Assembly: GCF_023516555.1 (NCBI RefSeq)
Contig: NZ_JAMGBD010000002.1
Location: forward strand, 310,001 to 374,000
Length of the DNA stretch: 64,000 nt
Direction: 5' to 3'
Source: Sphingomonas alba
GTDB lineage: Bacteria; Pseudomonadota; Alphaproteobacteria; Sphingomonadales; Sphingomonadaceae
Translations under genes and position numbers: made by a program
The notes under the pieces: generated by a model
Databases searched by the model: none
What the model saw: only the letters and a program-made list of their open reading frames with translations
Told to the model about the DNA's origin: nothing
In this document: positions 1 to 8,717 of the stretch, piece after piece
How the letters are laid out: every line of letters begins with the position of its first letter
Numbering within the stretch: position 1 is the first letter of the stretch

Positions 1-166
1 TGGAGAATGGCGTGGCGGTCGGAGAATTGGACTACGCAAAGATCCTTAGCCAAAACGGGACATTAGACCGACAGGTGCGGGCGGAGTCCTTGGCCCAGCC
101 GCGCTGAGGTCTCAGCCAGCGCGCGGCGTCATTGTGGGCATAGGGAAACGTCGGGAGGAAAACATC

Positions 167-691
167 ATGAGAAGACTGGTTGGTATTTCGCTCATCCTTG
201 CGTCGCAGGGGCCTGCAATCCTTGCCCAACCGCCTGCAGTGTCAAGCTATGACATTGTCACGGACGGCGGGCGCAAGGCTGGAACGGTGAGCCTGACCGA
301 AGCGCCGAAGGGCCTCCTCATCCGTGTCGAAGCGGCAGGCCTGACGCCGGGCTGGCATGGAATGCACATCCATTCCGTGGCGACCTGCGCCGATCCAGGG
401 TTCAAGGCTTCCGGCGGCCATGTCCATGACGCGTCATCCACATCGGTCCACGGCCTTTTGAACGCCAATGAAACTGACCTCGGCGATTTGCCCAATATTT
501 ATGCCGGCCCTGACGGAAAGGCTGCAGCCGAGGTGCTGGCGCCCAACGTCTCGCTCGGTACCGCGGACGGCCGGTTGAACTTGCTGGACACCGACGGCTC
601 GGCGCTCGTCATCCATGCCTCGCCCGACGACCATAGCAGTCAGCCGATCGGCGGTGCCGGCGCGCGCGTTGCCTGCGCGGCAATCAAATAA
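167..691 (+). CDS. sodC: Superoxide dismutase, Cu/Zn family, periplasmic
   Basis: Disproportionates superoxide in the periplasm. The ATG at 167 follows a GGAGGAA ribosome site; a longer reading from 134 is unlikely. The product is 174 aa with a signal peptide of about 20 residues. Seen: HGMHIH (copper ligands H67 and H69), GGHVHD (bridging H85), VHG (H95), H150 in VIHASPDD, and the disulfide pair C74/C170. Where the family normally has its third zinc histidine (HVGDL), this protein reads DLGDLPN, so Asp104 replaces it while Asp107 is kept. Length and fold motifs are otherwise ordinary. The gene is convergent with the methyltransferase gene, six bases away. Family call is firm; full zinc occupancy is uncertain. 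Confidence 0.9.
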   Translation: MRRLVGISLILASQGPAILAQPPAVSSYDIVTDGGRKAGTVSLTEAPKGLLIRVEAAGLTPGWHGMHIHSVATCADPGFKASGGHVHDASSTSVHGLLNANETDLGDLPNIYAGPDGKAAAEVLAPNVSLGTADGRLNLLDTDGSALVIHASPDDHSSQPIGGAGARVACAAIK

Positions 692-696
692 GCCCT

Positions 697-1317
697 CTAA
701 AGCCGAACGACCGCCAGCAGGCCCTCGATCTCGCCGGGCAGAATGAGCGCGTCGATCTCAAAGTCGGCGCGACCGAGGCCGCTTTCCCTCAATTCGGATT
801 CAAGATCCTGCCGGCTGAAATGTCGATGGGTGGCGGATCCCGCAAAGCGCCATTTCGCCATCGATTCCGCAGCGGTCACATAAATACCGAGCGACGCGCC
901 CGGCCGAGCAACGCGGCGGCATTGGTCGATGAACGAAGGGACGTCTCGGCAGAAATAGAGGATATTCGAGGCCAACAGGCGATCGAACGAATTCGGCTCG
1001 TACGGCAGGTTCATCATGTCGCCCTGGACCAGGCTTGCGCGACCTTCGCGAAGCGGCCGGCGCAAGGCCTTGCCCGCAATGCTGAGCATCGTCGCCGACC
1101 GGTCCAATCCGCTCCGGTAAGCCGCTTGCGGTACGGCGGCCAGGGCTGTGCCGTCGCCGCAGCCGATATCGAGGACGCGATGCGTGGAATCGATTTGCAG
1201 CGCTCCAACCAATGCTTCGGTCGGTACCTTGTTGGCGACCCGCATGATGGCGCCGACCAGCCGCCCGCCGACCCCCGACGGATTTGCAAGTTGCCGGCCG
1301 ACAGCGGTCCAGCTCAT
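697..1317 (-). CDS. Class I SAM-dependent methyltransferase
   Basis: Predicted to transfer a methyl group from S-adenosylmethionine to an unknown acceptor. The glycine-rich SAM motif VLDIGCGDG is at residues 48-56, followed by a GLDRS acidic-loop region, QGDMMNLPYEPNSFDRLL (motifs II/III of the Methyltransf_11 type) and VARPG. Start chosen at 1317 because its ATG overlaps the stop of the upstream TPR gene (TGATG), a coupling arrangement; the reading frame is open further upstream to 1368. It is the last gene of the minus-strand block that begins with the ECF sigma factor, so it may tailor the product of that block. Substrate cannot be read from sequence. Confidence 0.8.
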   Translation of the reverse strand: MSWTAVGRQLANPSGVGGRLVGAIMRVANKVPTEALVGALQIDSTHRVLDIGCGDGTALAAVPQAAYRSGLDRSATMLSIAGKALRRPLREGRASLVQGDMMNLPYEPNSFDRLLASNILYFCRDVPSFIDQCRRVARPGASLGIYVTAAESMAKWRFAGSATHRHFSRQDLESELRESGLGRADFEIDALILPGEIEGLLAVVRL

Positions 1318-1967
1318 CAGAGCTTGGCGAGAAGCGCTTTGACCTCGGCGCGGCGGCCCGCGTCCCACACTGGCCGGTCCGGGTTGGCCGGAGCCTGGAG
1401 CGCACGCTGCAGATATTGCTTCGCGGCGGCCTTGTGCCCTTCCTGGGAGAGGAAGTCGCCAAAGAAGAAATTGTTATCGAGCCCGCGCGGGTCTTCCGCC
1501 AGCGCCTCCTGGAAATAACGCTGGGCCTTGGCAGTGCTGCCGAACCCGATCGGCCAGCCGGGCACCTTGTAATAGAGGACGCCGAGGCTCATCGCCGCGC
1601 CACCATCCGCGACCTTGGGATTGATCGCATATGCCTGGGCAAGGATGTCGCGGGCTCGGGTCGCAAGCCCCAGTTGCTTCAATGTCGAGGCCCGTGCTGC
1701 CTCCTCGCTGACGACAATGCCTTCCCAAAGCAGGGGCTCCGCCTTGCCGGGATATTTCACGGTGACCTGGTGCGCTTCCTTCTCCAACGCCGCGAGCTGG
1801 TTATACTGCGCATTCTTGTCGCGCACCTGGTAGCGGATGTGCGCCCATCCATTGTTGATGCGCATGACGTCGCCGGCCATCGCCGAGCTATCCGCGGCGG
1901 CGGCGGGGGCCGCCAGCGCGGCGAGCGCGATTCCAATGAGGGTCATTCGCATGTAGCCAAGTGGCAT
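1317..1967 (-). CDS. Secreted tetratricopeptide-repeat protein
   Basis: A 216-aa protein with an N-terminal signal peptide (hydrophobic core LIGIALAALAAPAAA, cleavage near residue 25). The mature part is helical with TPR-like periodicity. The section with GWPIGFGSTAKAQRYFQEAL, then DPRGLDNNFFFGDFL and a final AAAKQYLQRAL repeat, resembles periplasmic TPR proteins of the TatT/TRAP-associated kind. The ATG at 1967 has an AAGGAAAG ribosome site. It lies 20 bases after the dehydrogenase gene and is coupled to the methyltransferase gene. Probably a periplasmic scaffold or partner protein for the pathway or receptor of this block; that role is inference. Confidence 0.7.
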   Translation of the reverse strand: MPLGYMRMTLIGIALAALAAPAAAADSSAMAGDVMRINNGWAHIRYQVRDKNAQYNQLAALEKEAHQVTVKYPGKAEPLLWEGIVVSEEAARASTLKQLGLATRARDILAQAYAINPKVADGGAAMSLGVLYYKVPGWPIGFGSTAKAQRYFQEALAEDPRGLDNNFFFGDFLSQEGHKAAAKQYLQRALQAPANPDRPVWDAGRRAEVKALLAKL

Positions 1968-1987
1968 TTGACTTTCCTTTTCGTGGC

Positions 1988-2755
1988 TTAGTTCGGGAAG
2001 AGAGCCTGCGCCTTGGCGACGGTACCCTTGAGGCCGGCGTCGACGAGGCGCGGGAAGGCTCCGTTGAGGCGGGTGTAAAAGCGCTCGGCGATTCCAAGCG
2101 TCACTTCTTTGCGCCGCTCGATGATGGCCCTGGCAATGCGGTGCGCGACGACAGCAGGTTCGTCAGGGCGCATCTTCGCAATATCGAGAAAGCGATTGAC
2201 CTCCGCGTCGTTGAACGCGGTGCGGACGGCCCGCGGGGCGATGTACGTGATGGCGATCCCCGACTTGTCCAGCTCCCGCCTCAGCGCGTCGGACAGGCCG
2301 CGAAGACCCGCCTTGCTGCTCGAATAAGCGGCGAAATAGGGGTAGTTCACCGCGCCCAGCACGGAACCGATATTGACGATCTGCCCGGCGCCGCGGGCCT
2401 GCATCTGCGGCAGGACGCAGCGGGTTAGCGTCGCCGGGGCAATCAGGTTGACCGCGTAGCATGTCCAGATCTGCTCCGGCCCCTGCCGGTCGAACGGGCC
2501 GAAATGCTGCATGCCCGCCAGGTTCACGAGGATGTCTACGTGCCTTTGCGCAATCCGGCTGTTGAGAGCCTTGAGCCCTTCCTGTGAGGCTAGGTCGGCG
2601 ACAATCGTTTCGTCTGCTTCGGAACAATCGACTCTGTCGACGCCGACAACGGTCGCCCCCGCCGCGCGCAGTTCGTGGCAAAGCAGGCTGCCGATCCCCC
2701 CGGCTGCGCCGGTGAGAACCACGGTCTTGCCTTTGAGCCGTCCCTCAAGCCGCAT
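1988..2755 (-). CDS. Short-chain dehydrogenase/reductase (SDR)
   Basis: A classical SDR of 255 aa using NAD(P)H on an unknown carbonyl or alcohol. Cofactor loop TGAAGGIG at residues 15-22, NLAG at 78-81, catalytic Ser131 in NIGSVLG, and Tyr144/Lys148 in AYSSSKAGL. Start chosen at the ATG at 2755, preceded by GAGGGCG; a TTG 15 bases upstream also keeps the frame. The start overlaps the end of the AMP-ligase fusion gene by 11 bases, so the two are probably co-translated. AMP-ligase plus SDR suggests activation of an acid followed by reduction or oxidation, but the order of steps is not visible. Confidence 0.85.
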   Translation of the reverse strand: MRLEGRLKGKTVVLTGAAGGIGSLLCHELRAAGATVVGVDRVDCSEADETIVADLASQEGLKALNSRIAQRHVDILVNLAGMQHFGPFDRQGPEQIWTCYAVNLIAPATLTRCVLPQMQARGAGQIVNIGSVLGAVNYPYFAAYSSSKAGLRGLSDALRRELDKSGIAITYIAPRAVRTAFNDAEVNRFLDIAKMRPDEPAVVAHRIARAIIERRKEVTLGIAERFYTRLNGAFPRLVDAGLKGTVAKAQALFPN

Positions 2756-4826
2756 TGAGCACGCCCTCAAGTTCGATGGCGCCGAACATTCCGCCGAACA
2801 GGCCGAACATGTCTTTTGCCATGGCGACGATCGCCGCCTGATCGTCGGGATTCTCGATCCGGTTCATAAGGCCTTCGAAAAACTTCATATGGTCCTGGTC
2901 GAGCGCCCCGTGCGAATTGAGGTAGCGGAACGCCGTCTTGGGGAGATCGAGGCGCTGCTGGACGGCCGCGGCGCCGTTCGAAGCCATGGCGACGCTCGTG
3001 CCTTCGAGCACAAAGACCATGCCGAAAAACGCCGCCGGGTTGCCGTGGCGAATGGTCTGATAGGCGTGCTCCACCATGGCCTTGGTCGCCGGCGCCGGGC
3101 TGCTCGTTTCGGCCGCCGCCCGATCGCCACCGGCCGCCGCGATATCATCGAGGATCCATTCCTCGTGCCCGGTCTCCTCGAGGATGTAATCGTCGAGAGC
3201 TTCGACCAGCATGTCATTGCCGCGCTCAGCAAGGCGGGTGCGCGCCTCGGCCATCAGCGGCACGGTGTGGCGGACATGGTGAAAGGCCTGGGTGAGATAG
3301 GCGATATAGTCGCGGCGGCTGATCTGACCGGTCAGGCCGGCGATCAGCTGCGGCGTCATTGCGAAGCGCGCTTGCTCGCTGCGCGTTTCGGCCACCAGCC
3401 GGTCGAAGAACAGGCCCGTGGTTCGTCCCGAATAGGCATTGTCGATCGTCTCGCGGCGCAGGCGGCCGTTGCCGGTCAGCTGCCCATTTACGGGTGTGAA
3501 AGGGGGCACAAGCCGAGTGCGGCCGATACGGGCATAGGGCGGTAGCAGTGCATTGACGTTCAGCACCGCCCGATCAACGTCTGCCGAGGGGCTGGCAGGG
3601 ACAATCAGGGCCTCCACGGTCGCTTCGCCATCGCCGCGCACCATGGCCTGGGCAATCTCCGGATGAGCGACGAGTAGGCCTTCCAGCCACTCCGGCGCAA
3701 TGTTGCGGCCGAAGCTGGTGATGATTAGGTTCGATTTGCGCCCCTCGATCCAGAGCATACCTTCGTCGTCGAACCGGGCGATGTCGCCGGTGTGGAAAGG
3801 GCCAGGCTTTCGCGGATCGTTGACCAGGCCGAGGAAGAGCGGCCCGTCGATGACGATCTCGCCGTCGGCGGCAAGGGAAACGCGGTGCCCGCCGATCGAA
3901 CGCCCGACGCTGCCGGACGAAGGCCCGCGGCCGTCCTCAAGCGTTATCACCGACCCCGCTTCGGTCATGCCGTAGCCCTGTCGGACAGGCAATTCGACCT
4001 CCGTCGCTCGCTTCAGCAGCGATGGCGAGACGCTGGCGCCGCCGACCGCGACCAGGTTCAACCGGGGCAGGCGGATGGAACTGTGCTCCATCGCAGCCAC
4101 GAGTGATCCGAGATATTCGGGAGCGAGTATCAGGGACGTCACTCGCTCCCTGGCGACAGTTTTCAGCAACTGCGCCCCATCCGGTCGCAACGGGTCGGCG
4201 AGGCCTACCTCGCTGCTCGCGAATGGCAAATACGTGCCCCCGGCGAGCAGGGAAGCGAACAGGCCCGCGACCTGCTCGAGCAGGATGCCGAAGGGAAGTA
4301 CCGCAAGATGGCGGCCGGCCAAGTCCCGCCCAAGGAAATTGCAGACGGCAACCGCCACCGCGACCAGGTGGTCGCGGGACAGGCAGACCCCCTTCGGCTC
4401 GCTGGTTGATCCGCTGCTGAAGCTGATGAGTGCGGTCCCGGCGGGCAAGTGCGCCGGGTCGGTCCGAACAGGCTCGGCATTGAACTGGACGAAGTCGCCA
4501 CCGAGCAGGCAGCTGTCGATGACGTGTGAAGCTCCAGCGTCAGCGAGGACGGCCTTGCGCTGGGCTTCATTGAAGAACGGCGACAACGGAATGACGGGAA
4601 CGCCCGCTTCCATGAAAGCGACGAGCAGCAGCGCGCTGGCAATCGAATGGTCGAGCTCCAGTGCAACGGGACGCTGTACCTGGAACGCCCGCTCGATCCG
4701 CAACATGGTTTTCGTAATCGCGCTTGCCGCCTCATCCCAGGTGAGGCTCTGTCCGCCGTCATCGAAGCCCGCATTCGAGCGGCCGGATGCGGCATGGGCG
4801 CGAACAGCGTCCAGCAACCCAGTCAC
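2745..4826 (-). CDS. AMP-dependent ligase fused to a heme-oxygenase-like diiron domain
   Basis: About 693 aa in two parts. Residues 1-470 are an ANL-superfamily adenylate-forming enzyme: P-loop SSGSTSEPKG near 140, YGMTEAG near 286, FHTGD near 347 and an EGRKSN hinge. The C-terminal A10 motif reads LTGNGRLRR, with Arg455 where the family has its catalytic Lys. Residues 475-693 look like a heme-oxygenase-like/TENA-type helical domain with a possible full diiron set: E551 and H554 in EETGHEEW, E608 in FVLEGTS, and H639, D643, H646 in HGALDQDHM. GTG start at 4826 overlaps the previous stop (GTGA). Likely activates an acid and then oxidises it; substrate unknown. The ligase call is firm, the diiron call moderate. 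Confidence 0.8.
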   Translation of the reverse strand: MTGLLDAVRAHAASGRSNAGFDDGGQSLTWDEAASAITKTMLRIERAFQVQRPVALELDHSIASALLLVAFMEAGVPVIPLSPFFNEAQRKAVLADAGASHVIDSCLLGGDFVQFNAEPVRTDPAHLPAGTALISFSSGSTSEPKGVCLSRDHLVAVAVAVCNFLGRDLAGRHLAVLPFGILLEQVAGLFASLLAGGTYLPFASSEVGLADPLRPDGAQLLKTVARERVTSLILAPEYLGSLVAAMEHSSIRLPRLNLVAVGGASVSPSLLKRATEVELPVRQGYGMTEAGSVITLEDGRGPSSGSVGRSIGGHRVSLAADGEIVIDGPLFLGLVNDPRKPGPFHTGDIARFDDEGMLWIEGRKSNLIITSFGRNIAPEWLEGLLVAHPEIAQAMVRGDGEATVEALIVPASPSADVDRAVLNVNALLPPYARIGRTRLVPPFTPVNGQLTGNGRLRRETIDNAYSGRTTGLFFDRLVAETRSEQARFAMTPQLIAGLTGQISRRDYIAYLTQAFHHVRHTVPLMAEARTRLAERGNDMLVEALDDYILEETGHEEWILDDIAAAGGDRAAAETSSPAPATKAMVEHAYQTIRHGNPAAFFGMVFVLEGTSVAMASNGAAAVQQRLDLPKTAFRYLNSHGALDQDHMKFFEGLMNRIENPDDQAAIVAMAKDMFGLFGGMFGAIELEGVLNAA

Positions 4827-5377
4827 GCGCAAAGCCCCGGCATTCCCTTGTCGAACCCGCTGAGCTTAGGCAGCGCTGGCGCGATCATGCCGGCGCACAC
4901 GCGCGGCCGAAGTTCGTAGTAGCGGCCCCAATCCTTGCCGCCGTCGGGGAGTCGCGCAGGATCGGCATCGCCCAAGTCAACGATCCTGACGCCAAGTCTT
5001 TCGAACATGGCCCTCAGGGGCGCCGTAAGCACGGCCACGGCGACATCAGCGATGCCATCGAGTTCTCGAGCGGTGCGCGCCCATAAGGCCAGTGTTGCGC
5101 GGCTGCGGTTGGAGGCATGCGCGCCGATCTCGACGATCCGGTCACGCGCGAAACGAGTGCCGAGCGCTTTCTCGACGACTATCTCAATGGGGGCATCCAG
5201 ATAGTCTTCGAGAAACAGGCGCTCGGCGGCGGCGATACGGAAGCCGAGCGCCGCGCTGGGGGCAATGTCGCCATCGGAACTGACGGCGCAAAAATGGGGG
5301 TAGGAGATGGAAGGTATGGCGCCGTGCACTTCGCCATAGCGCTGTTCGATCAACCGCTGGATGTTCGCGAATTGCAC
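4823..5377 (-). CDS. Thermostable hemolysin (T-hemolysin) family protein
   Basis: A 184-aa protein matching the family named after Vibrio delta-VPH. Visible family features are LFLEDYLDAPIE, a RIVEIGAHAS strand, a RLGVRIVDLGDADPARL segment and the C-terminal WGRYYELRPRV. The fold resembles GNAT/autoinducer-synthase acyltransferases more than a pore former, so hemolysis is a historical label. I chose the GTG at 5377, preceded by GGGAG at a normal distance; a TTG at 5404 is possible. The end overlaps the AMP-ligase fusion (GTGA). Placement next to an acid-activating enzyme suggests it makes or transfers an acyl group; this is inference. Confidence 0.75.
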   Translation of the reverse strand: MQFANIQRLIEQRYGEVHGAIPSISYPHFCAVSSDGDIAPSAALGFRIAAAERLFLEDYLDAPIEIVVEKALGTRFARDRIVEIGAHASNRSRATLALWARTARELDGIADVAVAVLTAPLRAMFERLGVRIVDLGDADPARLPDGGKDWGRYYELRPRVCAGMIAPALPKLSGFDKGMPGLCA

Positions 5378-5453
5378 AGAGGACTCCCGCTCGTTCAGGA
5401 GCAAGACGTCGGGAGCGTGGCCAAACCTCAGTCCGAGGGGGAACTTTTCGAGG

Positions 5454-7826
5454 TCAGAAGGTCCGGCCGATGTTTATGCCGATGGTGCGTGGCCGCTCGG
5501 GCGTGCGCTGCGCATCGTCGCGGATCCGGTAGGGGTTGCCGAAGGCGAAACTGTCGGCAGTCGAATTACCAAGATTGTCCGCGACAAGTCCGATCGACCA
5601 CAATCCATTGCTAAGTAAAAGCGAGGCATCGAACGTGGCGTGGCCGCGCGTTCGCCTGTCGAGGGTTGGATCGAAGCTTAAGTGCGTGGCGCCTTCATAG
5701 TCGACGCCTACGGCCGCCCGGCCGTTCCAGCCAGCGAACATGAACTCTTTCGCGATTTTCAGTCGCGCAGCCGTTTGCGGAACGACGGGAAGTCGTTTGT
5801 CATCGACCTCGGCCCCGGGTGTCTCATCCTGAAGTCGCGAGGACTGGAGAAGGAAGCCGAAATTGACGGTTGTCGACGCAGTAGGCAGCCAGCTTAGCTT
5901 GCCTTCGATTCCGTAATTCAAGGCATCACCCGCATTTCTTGTTGCGACGAGGCCGTCGCCCAGCAGCTCGTCCGCCTGGACATGCTTCCATTGGGTGGCA
6001 AAAGCAGTGGTGCTGATTGCCAGTATACCGTCCACCGTGACGTGGGTGCCAAGCTCAATGCTGGCCAGTTCGTCCGCTTCGTATTTCTGCTGGGTGGCTT
6101 CGGGTTGAACGTTGATCCCGCCCGGCCGGTATGCCGTCGATGCGCGTGCAAAGATCGCGGTGCCGGGTGCCGCCTGCCAATTCACCGCTGCGCTTGCCGA
6201 GCCGCGGACGATGGTCTTGCCTTCCAGCGTGTCGTCTCCGCCGTACCGCCCTTCGTCCTCGATGCGGCTTGAAAAGAGCCGGCCGCCGGCCCCGATCGCC
6301 AGCCTCGAGTTGATTTTGTACGTGCCCTCTCCGAACAGCGCCGTTTCCATCACCGACCTGCTGAAAGACAATCGATCGACTTTGGTGGAAGCATCCTCGG
6401 CGGACACCTTTGAATCGGTCGAAGCCTTGATCAATGACACGCCGGCGATCCAGTCGAACGATCGTGCGGCGGGATTTCGGAGCCGTACTTCCTGGTCGAA
6501 CACGGTGTAGCGGCGGTCGTCCGTGACTTTTGTCACACCGCTCGTGCCGAGCAGGCCGGCAAGAGGCGTCGCATCATAAGCGGCAACCGCCTCCTGCTTG
6601 CTGAGGCTGGTTACTGAAGTCAGCTCAAGGCCAGCTACGGGCCCGCTCACGGTAAACATGGCCAAGGTGGCATCGAGATCGCCCGCTTCGCGAAGACGGC
6701 CCGGACGTTTCAGCGGGCCAAGATCGCCGTCGACGTATTGGCTGTCGCCCGCGCCGCGCGACTGGACCGCACCACCAATGTCGACAGTCCAGCGGCTTGG
6801 CGCGAACTTGAAGTTTAGCCGCCCACCCGCAAGGCGTTCGCGATTACCGTCGCCTTTTCCGCCAACATTGTCGATCCAGCCCGCCCGGTCGACGCGGTAA
6901 GTTACTGCGCGCATCGCGCTCTTTCCGTCGGCCAGCGGAACGTTCAGGACCAGGCTCTGGCTATTGGTCAGGTCGCCGTCCCGGGTGATGGCGACCCCGG
7001 CGTTCGCGGACAGTGACGTTTCGACAAGATCGGGCTGTCGGGTGACGATCTTGACGATCCCGCCGATTGCGCCCGTTCCGTACAGAGGCCCTTGCGGCCC
7101 TTCGAGTACCTCTACCCGGTCGATATCGACCAGCGCCCAGTCGGGATCGGGCGCGTCATAGGTCAAGCGAGCCTCGTCCATCAGGATCGCGACGCTGCTC
7201 TGGTTGTATCCGCCCAGCGGCCCGTCGCCGATGCCACGAAGGAACAGGCGGTTGCGACCGGCGCCGACGTCACTGGTGCTCAGAGACGGCAGCTCCCGGT
7301 CGAGAGTATCGCTACCGCCAATGCCACTTGCGGATTGAAGGTCGTCGGGTTTGATGATGGCGATAGTTGCCGGGAGCGAAAACAACGAGGCGCGCCGCTT
7401 GAGCGCAGTGACGACAATGTGCGCCGCTTCCATGTTTGTATCGCGCGGTGATGGAGGCTCCAGCCTTTCAGCCTTAGGCACGCGCTCGAGCCGAAAGCTC
7501 GATTGGCCCGTCGCGATCGCCCGGTAACCACTGCCTGCAAGCATTTGGCTCAATGCTTCGGCGGCACTTCGCGCGCCGTGTACGGCCTTCGTCCTTATGT
7601 TGGGAAGGCTACCCGCAAATCCGACTGAAACGCCGGTTTGGGACGAGAGCGACCGGAGGGACTGCGCCAGCGTGCCGGCAGGAATGACGATCGAATAGGC
7701 CGCTATCGCCGGCTGTGGCCAGGCGAGGACGCTAACGGCGACGAGGCTCCAGGCGAACGCCGCCGTCCACCGGCCGCGCGTCGAGAGCCATGATTTGGGC
7801 GAGATTGCGGGCGGCTGTGTCGCCAT
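5454..7826 (-). CDS. TonB-dependent receptor with N-terminal STN signalling domain
   Basis: An outer-membrane transducer of about 790 aa. In order: a signal peptide (core AAFAWSLVAVSVLAW, ending AIAA), an STN secretin/TonB short N-terminal domain (IPAGTLAQSLRSLSSQTGV through GYRAIATG), a TonB-box-like segment (AHIVVTALKRR), a plug (VDRVEVLEGPQGPLYGTGAIGG-type turn) and a long beta-barrel ending in Phe. STN domains contact FecR proteins, so the receptor probably reports ligand binding as well as importing it. Its first 95 bases overlap the end of the FecR gene. The ligand is unknown; a siderophore or other ferric chelate is the usual guess for this architecture. Confidence 0.9.
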   Translation of the reverse strand: MATQPPAISPKSWLSTRGRWTAAFAWSLVAVSVLAWPQPAIAAYSIVIPAGTLAQSLRSLSSQTGVSVGFAGSLPNIRTKAVHGARSAAEALSQMLAGSGYRAIATGQSSFRLERVPKAERLEPPSPRDTNMEAAHIVVTALKRRASLFSLPATIAIIKPDDLQSASGIGGSDTLDRELPSLSTSDVGAGRNRLFLRGIGDGPLGGYNQSSVAILMDEARLTYDAPDPDWALVDIDRVEVLEGPQGPLYGTGAIGGIVKIVTRQPDLVETSLSANAGVAITRDGDLTNSQSLVLNVPLADGKSAMRAVTYRVDRAGWIDNVGGKGDGNRERLAGGRLNFKFAPSRWTVDIGGAVQSRGAGDSQYVDGDLGPLKRPGRLREAGDLDATLAMFTVSGPVAGLELTSVTSLSKQEAVAAYDATPLAGLLGTSGVTKVTDDRRYTVFDQEVRLRNPAARSFDWIAGVSLIKASTDSKVSAEDASTKVDRLSFSRSVMETALFGEGTYKINSRLAIGAGGRLFSSRIEDEGRYGGDDTLEGKTIVRGSASAAVNWQAAPGTAIFARASTAYRPGGINVQPEATQQKYEADELASIELGTHVTVDGILAISTTAFATQWKHVQADELLGDGLVATRNAGDALNYGIEGKLSWLPTASTTVNFGFLLQSSRLQDETPGAEVDDKRLPVVPQTAARLKIAKEFMFAGWNGRAAVGVDYEGATHLSFDPTLDRRTRGHATFDASLLLSNGLWSIGLVADNLGNSTADSFAFGNPYRIRDDAQRTPERPRTIGINIGRTF

Positions 7827-8658
7827 TGTCAATTGCAATCACTCCACTGAAGGGCTGGCCACTCACTGCCGGATCCGCTGTAACGCTCCTGCCGGAATAC
7901 CGGGAGATATCACGCACGACCAGCGACAGCGGCGCATTCTCGAACTGGAGCTTGCCGTTGCGCCAGGATGCGACATCGGCGGGTCTCATCTGGGTCAGAC
8001 GGATCGTCTGTTCGTCGGCTTTGATCCCGTGCCCCGCCGTCAGCACAATTGCTCGATCGAGCCGGTCGGAGGAGACTGACAGCCTGCCATCCTCCACATC
8101 GACGCTGACCGACCCGGCTTCATTGGCAACCGCGAAACGGGTGCCGACGTCAGAAATGGTAAAGCTGCCCGCGCGGACGGCCAACTCCCGGCCCGGCTTG
8201 TGCGGGACGTCGAAATAGGCCGTACCTTCAAGTGCGAGTTGGGGGCCGCTGACTGTCAGTCGGCTGTCCGGGGCCAGCGCGACGCGGGTTCCGTCGGCAA
8301 GTGCAACCTCTCGGGAATGGCCGACGGCCGACCGATATTCCTGAATCTGCGATCCGCGCTCAACGGGCTGCATGACGACGACGAGCGCGAGGGCCGCCGC
8401 GACCGCGCCGCCGAGGCCGGCCCAGCGGCCCCAACGTGGGCCATCGTCGTTGGCAGGCGGACTGATATTGGAAAAGCCTGCTTCCAAATCCTTCCCATGG
8501 AAATCGAGATCGGAGTCGAGCGCGCATAATCCGTCGTAAGCCTGCCGATGACGCGGATCAGCCTCGAGCCAGGCCGTGAAACCTTCCCAATCCATGGCGT
8601 CATCCTGCTGGCGAACGAACCAGCCGGAGGCCTCGTCGAGGATCCGATCTTCAGTCAT
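7732..8658 (-). CDS. FecR-type anti-sigma factor / sigma regulator
   Basis: A 308-aa inner-membrane signal relay. The N-terminal cytoplasmic part has the DUF4880 pattern (ASGWFVRQQ... FTAWLEADPRHRQAY), followed by one membrane segment near residues 80-97 and the periplasmic FecR domain (YRSAVGHSREVALADGT, GTAYFDV, FTISDVGTRFAV). A C-terminal STN-like secretin region (APLSLVVRDISRYSG) follows. It would bind the ECF sigma factor encoded immediately upstream and the STN domain of the receptor downstream. Spacing to the sigma gene is 59 bases; its 3-prime end overlaps the receptor start by 95 bases in another frame. Confidence 0.88.
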   Translation of the reverse strand: MTEDRILDEASGWFVRQQDDAMDWEGFTAWLEADPRHRQAYDGLCALDSDLDFHGKDLEAGFSNISPPANDDGPRWGRWAGLGGAVAAALALVVVMQPVERGSQIQEYRSAVGHSREVALADGTRVALAPDSRLTVSGPQLALEGTAYFDVPHKPGRELAVRAGSFTISDVGTRFAVANEAGSVSVDVEDGRLSVSSDRLDRAIVLTAGHGIKADEQTIRLTQMRPADVASWRNGKLQFENAPLSLVVRDISRYSGRSVTADPAVSGQPFSGVIAIDNGDTAARNLAQIMALDARPVDGGVRLEPRRR

Positions 8659-8717
8659 AGCCCTGAGCCCGCGACCCAGGTCGCGGCCTTTCCCTGTTGC
8701 CGGATAGACGCCACGGC

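Noticed and set aside
3..107. A 34-codon open plus-strand frame at the window edge
   Set aside because: It could be the tail of an upstream gene, but nothing beyond the open frame supports it.
2511..3545. A 344-codon plus-strand frame opposite the SDR and diiron domain
   Set aside because: No family motifs; the minus-strand genes explain the sequence completely.
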